Of a stretch of DNA of 5,137 nucleotides, positions 1 to 5,137 are shown piece by piece. The notes beneath the pieces were generated by a model. That model was not told the DNA's origin. It saw only the letters and a program-made list of their open reading frames with translations, and ran no database searches. The position numbers were made by a program, and so were the translations under genes. Positions within the stretch are counted from its first letter, which is position 1. The number at the start of each line of letters is the position of its first letter. Source of the stretch: an uncultured Bryobacteraceae bacterium (GTDB taxonomy: Bacteria > Acidobacteriota > Terriglobia > Bryobacterales > Bryobacteraceae); NCBI GenBank assembly GCA_937921835.1, contig CAKZVG010000076.1, positions 1 through 5,137 of the forward strand. The letters run 5' to 3'.

Positions 1-528
1 GACGCGGCGGGCGTGCAAGGCCCGGTGAAGATGCACGGACGCTGTTTGCGGCCGCTGCTCCCCGGAGCGGCCGGCGGCTGGCGTGAGCATCTGCCGGCCG
101 AGTTCCACTATCACGGTGCGACTCCGTTCTTCCCGCGGCGCGTGATCCGCGACCAGCGCTACCACCTGATTCACAACCTGCTGGCCGGGCGCTCCAAGCC
201 GCCCCAGGGCATCGACGGCGACACCGCGCACGTCGTCGCGCGCTCGGCGCGCTATGAGGGCACGGCTGTACGGCGCGCGTTCGATACCTACGCCAACCCG
301 CCCGAGTTCGAACTCTACGACCTCGAGGCCGACCCCGCCGAGTTCAACAACCTCGCGGGCCGGCCCGCCGTGAGCGCCATCGAGAGCCGCATGAAAGAGG
401 CGCTGCTTGCCTGGCGCAAGGAGAGCGAGGATCCGTTCCTCGATCCCGCCTACCTGGAGAAAGTGTTCCGCGAAGGCGCGCCCGTGACGCGCAAACGGCA
501 GCAGCCGGCAGCTACTTCAACACCGTAA
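1..528 (+). CDS. Sulfatase family protein, C-terminal part (5' end outside window)
   Basis: Frame 1 is open from the first base to a TAA at 526-528, giving 175 residues with no convincing start, so this is the 3' part of a longer gene. Sulfatases hydrolyse sulfate esters or N-sulfates on glycans and other substrates, usually in the periplasm or outside the cell. The visible part matches the C-terminal region of alkaline-phosphatase-fold sulfatases. A segment ending MHGRCLRPLLPG and followed by WREHLPAEF corresponds to the usual 'GRSLLPLL...WR...E' stretch. RRVIRDQRYHLIHNL corresponds to the 'RAVRTxRYKYIxNL' strand. FELYDLEADPAEFNNLAGRP is the typical sulfatase tail motif. The formylglycine site (C/S-x-P-x-R) and most metal ligands lie upstream and cannot be checked. 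The tail resembles the heparan N-sulfatase (SGSH)-like subgroup, but the substrate is not assignable. Its 3' end overlaps the convergent U32 gene by 17 bp. The family call is fairly secure; activity is inferred. Confidence 0.87.
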   Translation, partial: DAAGVQGPVKMHGRCLRPLLPGAAGGWREHLPAEFHYHGATPFFPRRVIRDQRYHLIHNLLAGRSKPPQGIDGDTAHVVARSARYEGTAVRRAFDTYANPPEFELYDLEADPAEFNNLAGRPAVSAIESRMKEALLAWRKESEDPFLDPAYLEKVFREGAPVTRKRQQPAATSTP

Positions 529-545
529 GCTCGCGGTAGCCCGGC
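504..545. terminator. Weak stem-loop at the convergent gene junction, possible bidirectional terminator
   Basis: GCCGG (504-508) pairs with CCGGC (541-545), and GCTAC (511-515) pairs with GTAGC (536-540). There is a 2-nt bulge at 509-510 and a 20-nt loop. It straddles both stop codons (TAA 526-528 on plus, TAG 514-512 on minus). No T-run follows on either strand, and short inverted repeats are common at this GC content, so the call is tentative. Confidence 0.2.
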
Positions 546-3037
546 GGCACGAAGAGGCTGCCCTCGGTGATCCCCGCCGGCGCGGCGCGGCGCAACTCGG
601 CCGCCAGCCGCGCCCCGCTCCGCCCGCCTTCGAAATAGCGCGTGAAGGCCTGCGCGACGGCCGTTACCTGCGCCCCCGATTCGTGCGCGAACTCCAGCCG
701 GAAGTGCCGTATGCCGGCCTTGATCCAGGCCTCCAGATGCGCGCTTGCTTCCTGCGCCTCGGCGCCAAAGACCGTGTTGCGGCAGCCCACGTCGGCCAGC
801 ACCGGGTGCGCGCGCCCCAGCGGGTCGCGCAGCTCCACGCGCTGGGTCTCGCACGGCCGGCCGCAATCGCGGTAACTGGTCCCCTGCGAGAGGAACCGGC
901 AGAAGACGCAGTGCTCGGTATGGAACACCGGCATGTGGTGGTAGGCCACCGCCTCGATCCGGTGCGCGCCCGCCGCGCGCGCCAGCTCCGCCACCTGCTC
1001 GCCGTTCAAATCGTGCGCCGGAGCAAGGCGGTTCAGGCCCATCTCGAAGAGCGTGCGCGCCGTGATCGCGTTGGCGGCGTTCAGGCTGAAGTCGCCGTCG
1101 AGCGGCGCCTGCCCGCGCCCGCGCAACGCCCACAGCAGGCCGGCGGAGCGCACCAGGACCGCGCAGCCCAGGCTGCGCAGGAAATCCTCGATCCGCTCCT
1201 CGCCGGGTTTCAATACCCGGGGCGCCGCCACGCGCGCCGCGATCCCCGCCCGCCGCACGCGATCGAGGCTCGGCCGCAGTCCCCACAGATCGAGGTAATC
1301 GAGGGTGATGCTCGCCGGCCGCAGCTCGAGCGCAGATTCAAGCTGCTCCGGCACGCGCACCAGTAAGTGCAGCCGCGGCGCCGTATCCAACTCCGCCCCG
1401 GCCCCGGCTTCGCCAGACCATTCCCGCCAAACATCGCCTGGCCTGTCCACCGCCCGCCTCGGCGGCGCGGATTGAAGGGCTTGAAGCCGCTCGACCGCCT
1501 GCCGCCGCATCGCGTTCAGCAGGGAAGCCGGCGCGAACGGCTGTCCTTCGATCTCCAGCCGCAGCTCGCCGAGTTCGTACGGCGTGCCGCCGAGGCGCGA
1601 GAACTGCTCGCGCAGCAGGGATTCCGACAGCGCCTGCCGCCGCGCGCGGCCGAGCGGGACGGGGGAGGAGATCTCGATGGCGATTCCGCCCTGTTCCATA
1701 AGCCGCCACTCGCTTGCAAGAGGCGCGCCCTCGCTCGCCCGCGCGCGGACCGCGACGGGCTGCCGCCGCACGGGCCGCGCCGCCTCGGCGAACGGCCGCG
1801 CGGCCTTGTCGAGTTCGGGATCGTGCGTGCGCCACAGCAGATCGCCCGCCCGGATGCGCTCCAGCTTCAGGGCGCGGTTGGCGAAACGCAGCGCCACCAG
1901 GCCGTCCCCGCCGGGCGCCGCCTCATACACCCGGCCGCCTTCCTCCGGCTCTTCCGGGCTGCGCCAGTCCGCGGCGTCGAACACCACGCCGTCGCCCGCC
2001 TTGAGCGGCGCCACCCGGCCGGCGGGCGCGGTCTCGATCACCACCGCGCCGCGTTCCACGCGCGCCACCCGGCCCATCAGCACGCCCCGATGGCGCGGCG
2101 CGCGGCCGCGCACCACCGCCTGATGATTCGTGCCCGCCAGGAAATACGGGCCCGAGCCCCGCGAATAGAGCTGTTCGAGTTCCAGCCGCTCGGCTTCGCT
2201 GGCCGAAACAGACAGCCCCGCCCAGGCTTCATCCACCGCTTTCCGGTACGCGCGCGTCACCAGCGCGACGTAGTCCGCGTCCTTGTAGCGGCCCTCGATC
2301 TTGAGCGCGGCGACGCCGCTGCGGACGATCTCCGGGATCTCGGACAGCGTCAGCAGATCGCCCGGCGAGAGCGGATAGCGGGCATCCCCCATCGGCGCCG
2401 GGCGTCCGCCGGCTAGCAGTTCATACGGCAGCCGGCAGGCTTGCGCGCACTGCCCGCGGTTGGCGCTGCGCCCGCCCCAGGCCTCGGAGGAAAAACACTG
2501 GCCCGAGTAGGCGACGCACAACGCGCCGTGAACGAAGATCTCGAGTTCGCCGTCCGTGGCGCGCCGGATGGCCCGCACCTGGTCGAGGGAAAGCTCCCGG
2601 GCCAAAGTCACGCGGCTCGCGCCAAGTTCCCGCGCCAGGCGGACGCCCGCGGCACTGGTGATACTCATTTGCGTGCTCGCGTGGACCGGAACTTCGGGCG
2701 CCATCCGCCGGAGCAGGCGCAGCGCGCCCAGGTCCTGCACGATGACCGCGTCGGCGCCCGCCTCGGCGATGGCCCCCAGGGCGCGCGCGGCCGTCTCCAG
2801 TTCGTGGTCAAACACCAGTGAGTTAAAGGTGACGTAGCCCTTCACCCCGCGCGCATGCAGCGTGCGCAGTGCTTCGGGTAGTTCCTCCAGGGAAAAGCCC
2901 ACCTTGGCGCGCGCCGTGAAGTGGGTCAGCCCGAAATAGACCGCGTCCGCCCCGGCTTCGATCGCCGCCCGCAGTTGTGGCCAGTGGCCCGCCGGGGCCA
3001 TGATCTCGGGCTTGCCATGCTCGGGGTCCCAGTTCAT
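512..3037 (-). CDS. Large U32 family protein (RlhA-like, DUF3656-containing), probable Fe-S RNA-modification factor
   Basis: This 841-residue protein belongs to 'peptidase' family U32. Well-studied members such as RlhA, TrhP and UbiU/V are Fe-S proteins acting in RNA or ubiquinone hydroxylation rather than proteolysis. RlhA is needed for 5-hydroxylation of C2501 in 23S rRNA. The first U32 module covers about residues 10-300: PEIMAPAG (10-17), HASTQ (119-123), the U32 signature region ELEIFVHGALC...GQC (164-181), SANRGQCAQAC (191-201) and LKIEGRYK (245-252). Cys174, 181, 197 and 201 are candidate [4Fe-4S] ligands. A beta-rich segment follows (about 315-405), then DUF3656 (about 406-521), ending LLNAMRRQAVERLQAL. 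A second, divergent U32-like module (about 555-780) has its own Cys set (710, 713, 725, 729, 752). It is longer than E. coli RlhA (about 650 residues). I chose ATG 3037-3035 because GGAGG lies 9 nt upstream and homology begins just after it. The frame stays open to 3166, but that extension is not family-like and would overlap the receptor's start codon. No signal peptide, so probably cytoplasmic. Exact substrate unproven. Confidence 0.94.
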   Translation of the reverse strand: MNWDPEHGKPEIMAPAGHWPQLRAAIEAGADAVYFGLTHFTARAKVGFSLEELPEALRTLHARGVKGYVTFNSLVFDHELETAARALGAIAEAGADAVIVQDLGALRLLRRMAPEVPVHASTQMSITSAAGVRLARELGASRVTLARELSLDQVRAIRRATDGELEIFVHGALCVAYSGQCFSSEAWGGRSANRGQCAQACRLPYELLAGGRPAPMGDARYPLSPGDLLTLSEIPEIVRSGVAALKIEGRYKDADYVALVTRAYRKAVDEAWAGLSVSASEAERLELEQLYSRGSGPYFLAGTNHQAVVRGRAPRHRGVLMGRVARVERGAVVIETAPAGRVAPLKAGDGVVFDAADWRSPEEPEEGGRVYEAAPGGDGLVALRFANRALKLERIRAGDLLWRTHDPELDKAARPFAEAARPVRRQPVAVRARASEGAPLASEWRLMEQGGIAIEISSPVPLGRARRQALSESLLREQFSRLGGTPYELGELRLEIEGQPFAPASLLNAMRRQAVERLQALQSAPPRRAVDRPGDVWREWSGEAGAGAELDTAPRLHLLVRVPEQLESALELRPASITLDYLDLWGLRPSLDRVRRAGIAARVAAPRVLKPGEERIEDFLRSLGCAVLVRSAGLLWALRGRGQAPLDGDFSLNAANAITARTLFEMGLNRLAPAHDLNGEQVAELARAAGAHRIEAVAYHHMPVFHTEHCVFCRFLSQGTSYRDCGRPCETQRVELRDPLGRAHPVLADVGCRNTVFGAEAQEASAHLEAWIKAGIRHFRLEFAHESGAQVTAVAQAFTRYFEGGRSGARLAAELRRAAPAGITEGSLFVPPGYRELTVLK

Positions 3038-3046
3038 CCGGCGCTG

Positions 3047-3051
3047 CCTCC
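3047..3051 (-). promoter_or_regulatory. Ribosome binding site of the U32 gene
   Basis: The minus strand reads GGAGG, nine bases before the ATG at 3037-3035. It decides the start. The upstream in-frame ATG at 3166 would add 43 residues that do not resemble the family, and it would place the start inside the divergent gene. Confidence 0.8.
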
Positions 3052-3089
3052 AGGTTACCGCGGCCGCGGTGCGGCGCGCGAGATTGTTC

Positions 3090-3118
3090 TTGACGCGGAG
3101 GTGCGGATCGATTATACT
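3090..3118 (+). promoter_or_regulatory. Sigma70-type promoter for the TonB-dependent receptor
   Basis: TTGACG (3090-3095, five of six matches to TTGACA) and TATACT (3113-3118, five of six matches to TATAAT) are separated by exactly 17 bp. Predicted transcription start is about 3124-3126, giving a leader of about 40 nt before the ATG at 3165. The -10 element lies in the left arm of the palindrome at 3110-3140, so a protein bound there should block this promoter. A second TATAAT at 3134-3139 has no good -35 at the right distance and would start transcription inside the Shine-Dalgarno, so it is less likely to be a forward promoter. Confidence 0.75.
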
Positions 3119-3140
3119 GCAACTCAGTTGCACTATAATC
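3110..3140. promoter_or_regulatory. Near-perfect 31-bp palindrome, probable operator (Fur-family-like 7-1-7 architecture)
   Basis: Two 15-nt arms (3110-3124 and 3126-3140) flank a single central base (C3125). They pair at 14 of 15 positions; the only mismatch is C3117 against C3133. The core TGCAACTCAGTTGCA (3118-3132) is a perfect 7-1-7 inverted repeat, and the outer arms end in ATTATA/TATAAT. It covers the end of the -10 element and the predicted start site of the receptor promoter, the usual place for a repressor. The 7-1-7 form with TG...CA ends resembles Fur-family boxes, but the inner bases differ from the classic TGATAATnATTATCA. The regulator is therefore not identified; other dimeric metalloregulators are possible. 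An RNA hairpin is less likely to be the function, because the left arm lies mostly upstream of the predicted start. Confidence 0.72.
3111..3116 (-). promoter_or_regulatory. Candidate -10 element for divergent transcription of the U32 gene
   Basis: Read on the minus strand, 3116-3111 is a perfect TATAAT. A start about 7 nt downstream would give a leader of roughly 65-70 nt to the U32 ATG. The hexamer at the -35 distance (ATTATA from 3139-3134, 17-bp spacer) is a poor match, and there is no TGn extension. The perfect -10 follows partly from palindrome symmetry, so it may be coincidental. Confidence 0.35.
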
Positions 3141-3144
3141 CGAT

Positions 3145-3150
3145 AAGGAG
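3145..3150 (+). promoter_or_regulatory. Ribosome binding site of the TonB-dependent receptor
   Basis: AAGGAG lies 14 nt before the ATG at 3165-3167, slightly farther than usual. No in-frame alternative start lies between the Shine-Dalgarno and this ATG, and a signal peptide begins right at it, so the start is well supported. Confidence 0.7.
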
Positions 3151-3164
3151 AGCCGAAAACATTC

Positions 3165-5137
3165 ATGCGATCCTATTTCTTCGCCACGCTGATCTTGCTC
3201 GCGCAATCCTGCGCGGCCTTCGCCGCCGAGATCTGGGGAACCGTCACCGACCCCTCCGGACGGGCCGTCCCGGGCGCCCGGGTGTCGTTGGAACGTAATA
3301 AGTATGAGGTCCTGTCGGGACCCGATGGCGAGTTCTCTTTCGCCGGAATCCCTCCCGGCGAGTACACCCTCACGGCGGAGAGCGGCGCTTTTGAACCGGT
3401 GACGCTCACGGGCGTGCGAGCCGCCGCTGGGGGTCCGGTCCGCGTGACGCTCGCCTTCCGCGAGTTACGTGCAAGCCGCGTGCAGGTAGACGTAATCGGC
3501 TCCGAGCCGGAAACCGCGCTCCAGCACATCCCCGGGTCAGCCTTCCTGATCGACGCGCGCATGCTGGCCGACAGCCGGCCGGCGGACGCCAACGAGCTTC
3601 TGCGCCAGGCGCCGGGCCTGCACGTGCGCGAGGACTCCGGTCCCGCCGCCATGCGGCTGAACATCGGTGTCCGGGGGCTCAATCCGGACCGTTCGCGCAC
3701 GCTGCTGGTGCTCGAGGACGGCTTGCCCATCGCGCTCGCGCCGTACGGCGAACCGGAGATGTACTATAGCCCGCCCATCGACCGCATGAGCCGGGTCGAG
3801 ATTCTCAAGGGCAGCGGATCGATCGCCTACGGTCCGCAGACCATCGGCGGCGTGCTGAACTTCATCACGCCCGACCCGCCGCTGAGGCCCCAAGGGGCGA
3901 TCGAACTCTCCGGCGGGCAATGGGGGGCGTTCAAGGGACAAGCCTCCTACGGTGGCAGCCGCGGCCCCTGGGCGTGGCACGCGAACGCGCTGCGCAAGCA
4001 GGGTGACGGCTGGCGGGATCAGTATTTCGCCATTGGCGACGTGACCTCGAAGCTGCACTACTCGCCTTCGGACCGGCGCCGCTTCGGTCTGAAGGTGGGC
4101 GTTTACGACGAAAGTTCCAACTCTACCTACCTCGGCCTCACCGAGCCGATGTTCCGCGCCAACCCGAACGCGAACCCGGCGCCGCACGACCTGCTCACCG
4201 TCAAGCGCCTGGCCGGGTCGCTGACCCACCAGTTCGTGCTGTCGCCGCGCGCGCTGCTGTCGGCAAGCGCTTTCGGCTACACCACCACGCGCAACTGGCG
4301 GCGGCAGGAGTTCGACCGCGCCCCGCGCGCCGGGATGCGATACCTCGGCGTGGCGGGCGACCCATCCGTTCCCGGAGGCGCCATCTACCTGCGGGACAGC
4401 GCGGCCAACAACAACCGCGAGTTTGACGTGGCCGGCGCCGAATCGCGCTACGCGCGCGAGTTCGAGTGGCTCGGCGTGCGGCAGCGCCTGGAGGCGGGCG
4501 CGCGCTTCCTGCGCGAGGAACACCGCGACGCGCGCGTGGACGGGGCGCGTTTCGACGCCCTCACGGGGACGCTTCGTGAAAACGAGTTGCGCCACGGCTA
4601 CGCCGCGTCCAGCTTCCTGCAAAACCGGCTGTTCCTCGGATCCCGGCTCACGCTGACGCCCGGCCTGCGTCTGGAAGACTATCGCTACCGCCGCCACATC
4701 CTCCGCCAGCCGGTAAACGGCGTCCCAAGCGACGTCAACGTCCGGCGCGCCGATCGCGTCACGAAGCCGATTCCCGGCATCGGCGCGACCTTGCAGGCGG
4801 CCGCGCCGCTGACCCTGTTCGCGGGCGTGCACCGCGGCTTCGCGCCCCCGCGCATCAAGGACGCCATCACGCGCGAGGGCGTCTCGCTCGAACTCGACGC
4901 CGAGCTGAGCTGGAATCACGAAGCCGGAGCGCGCCTCCACCTGGCGCGCGGGGTGCGCGCCGAGGCCACCTACTTCGCCACCGATTTCTCGAACCAGATT
5001 GTCCCCGCGACGCAATCCGGCGGCGCGGCCTCCACGCTCATCAACGCCGGCCGGACGCTGCACCGCGGCGCCGAGTTCCTCATCGCCTCGGACTGGTCCA
5101 GTCTGCTGGGACTGCGCCACGGCCTGCGCATCGACTT
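3165..5137 (+). CDS. FecA-like TonB-dependent outer-membrane receptor (3' end outside window)
   Basis: The frame is open from ATG 3165 to the window edge (657 codons plus two bases). TonB-dependent receptors import scarce ligands across the outer membrane using TonB/ExbBD energy. Residues 1-21 form a signal peptide (MRSYFFATLILLAQSCAAFAA). Residues 22 to about 102 match the carboxypeptidase-regulatory-like Ig fold (GTVTDPSGRAVPGARVSL, then GPDGEFSFAGIPPGEYTLTAE). The plug spans about 125-240, with ANELLRQAPGLHV, NIGVRGLNPDRSRTLLVLEDGLPI, APYGEP (192-197) and VEILKGSGSIAYGPQTIGGVLNFIT (211-235). The beta-barrel follows, with GVHRGFAPPR (554-563) and INAGRTLHRGAEF (626-638). APYG-x-P, the YGPQTIGGVLNF form and WRDQY...SKLHYSP closely resemble E. 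coli FecA (ferric dicitrate). It has no N-terminal STN signalling domain, and no fecIR genes lie in the upstream sequence in view. VQVDVIGS (106-113) may include the TonB box. Roughly 100-150 C-terminal residues should lie beyond the window. Iron-chelate uptake is inferred from similarity; the ligand is not proven. Confidence 0.94.
   Translation, partial: MRSYFFATLILLAQSCAAFAAEIWGTVTDPSGRAVPGARVSLERNKYEVLSGPDGEFSFAGIPPGEYTLTAESGAFEPVTLTGVRAAAGGPVRVTLAFRELRASRVQVDVIGSEPETALQHIPGSAFLIDARMLADSRPADANELLRQAPGLHVREDSGPAAMRLNIGVRGLNPDRSRTLLVLEDGLPIALAPYGEPEMYYSPPIDRMSRVEILKGSGSIAYGPQTIGGVLNFITPDPPLRPQGAIELSGGQWGAFKGQASYGGSRGPWAWHANALRKQGDGWRDQYFAIGDVTSKLHYSPSDRRRFGLKVGVYDESSNSTYLGLTEPMFRANPNANPAPHDLLTVKRLAGSLTHQFVLSPRALLSASAFGYTTTRNWRRQEFDRAPRAGMRYLGVAGDPSVPGGAIYLRDSAANNNREFDVAGAESRYAREFEWLGVRQRLEAGARFLREEHRDARVDGARFDALTGTLRENELRHGYAASSFLQNRLFLGSRLTLTPGLRLEDYRYRRHILRQPVNGVPSDVNVRRADRVTKPIPGIGATLQAAAPLTLFAGVHRGFAPPRIKDAITREGVSLELDAELSWNHEAGARLHLARGVRAEATYFATDFSNQIVPATQSGGAASTLINAGRTLHRGAEFLIASDWSSLLGLRHGLRID

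Noticed and set aside
13..15. GTG at 13 as the start of the sulfatase
   Set aside because: The frame is open to base 1, and the sulfatase-like segment ending MHGRCLRPLLPG begins at or before this codon. It is an internal Val in a truncated gene.
1..528. Sulfatase plus TonB receptor as a polysaccharide-utilisation locus
   Set aside because: The receptor is FecA-type rather than SusC-type, there is no SusD, and the two genes are separated by the opposite-strand U32 gene, so no operon joins them.
450..1286. Minus-strand frame of 278 codons overlapping the U32 3' end
   Set aside because: It is an alternate-frame reading of the U32 gene, Arg/Gly/Ala-rich and without domains. It also runs into the sulfatase.
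1367..2416. Plus-strand open frame of 349 codons opposite the U32 gene
   Set aside because: The product is Arg/Pro/His-rich low-complexity sequence with no motif, and the minus strand has strong family motifs throughout.
3110..3140. Palindrome as a transcriptional terminator or riboswitch stem
   Set aside because: It is upstream of the receptor and overlaps a clear -10 element, and most of the left arm precedes the predicted transcription start. An operator is the simpler reading.
3038..3166. N-terminal extension of the U32 protein to an ATG at 3166
   Set aside because: The added 43 residues cross the promoter and palindrome, do not resemble the family and overlap the receptor ATG. A GGAGG nine bases before the ATG at 3037 supports the shorter form.
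3198..3212. Possible lipobox in the receptor signal peptide (LAQSC, residues 12-16)
   Set aside because: Gln at -2 does not fit the lipobox, an ordinary AFAA cleavage site follows, and TonB receptors are normally barrel proteins rather than lipoproteins.
3537..5120. Long minus-strand open frame (527 codons) antisense to the receptor
   Set aside because: The plus-strand frame encodes an unmistakable TonB receptor across the whole span. The antisense product is rich in Arg, Val, Ala and Gly with no recognisable domain, as expected for a shadow frame in GC-rich DNA.

Overview
The window is GC-rich and gene-dense, with three protein-coding genes and almost no spare DNA. It looks like a Gram-negative-type bacterium with an outer membrane, because it encodes a TonB-dependent receptor with a signal peptide. 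High GC, a sulfatase, a very large U32/DUF3656 protein and a receptor carrying an N-terminal carboxypeptidase-regulatory-like domain together suggest Acidobacteriota (Bryobacterales/Solibacter-like). That assignment is inference; no rRNA or other marker gene is present.

Layout. Positions 1-528 (+) hold the C-terminal part of a sulfatase whose active-site half lies outside the window. Positions 512-3037 (-) hold a complete 841-residue U32-family protein related to RlhA, the 23S rRNA C2501 hydroxylation factor. It runs convergently into the sulfatase, and the two 3' ends overlap by 17 bp. Positions 3038-3164 form a 127-bp divergent intergenic region. It contains a strong sigma70-type promoter (TTGACG, 17 bp, TATACT) and a near-perfect 31-bp palindrome sitting on the -10 element and the predicted transcription start. 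Positions 3165-5137 (+) hold the first 657 residues of a FecA-like TonB-dependent receptor that runs off the right edge.

How the parts may work together. The receptor probably imports an iron chelate or another scarce ligand across the outer membrane. The palindrome core has a 7-1-7 inverted-repeat form with TG...CA ends, the same geometry as Fur-family boxes, although the sequence is not the classic Fur consensus. The simplest reading is metal-responsive repression of the receptor. The palindrome also carries a TATAAT on the opposite strand, so the same site could act on the divergent U32 gene. That is suggestive because RlhA-type rRNA hydroxylation depends on iron in E. coli. The sulfatase has no evident functional link to the other two genes. 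Apart from the operator/promoter region, the window looks like ordinary chromosomal DNA, and I see no clear new system, mobile element, CRISPR array or RNA gene.
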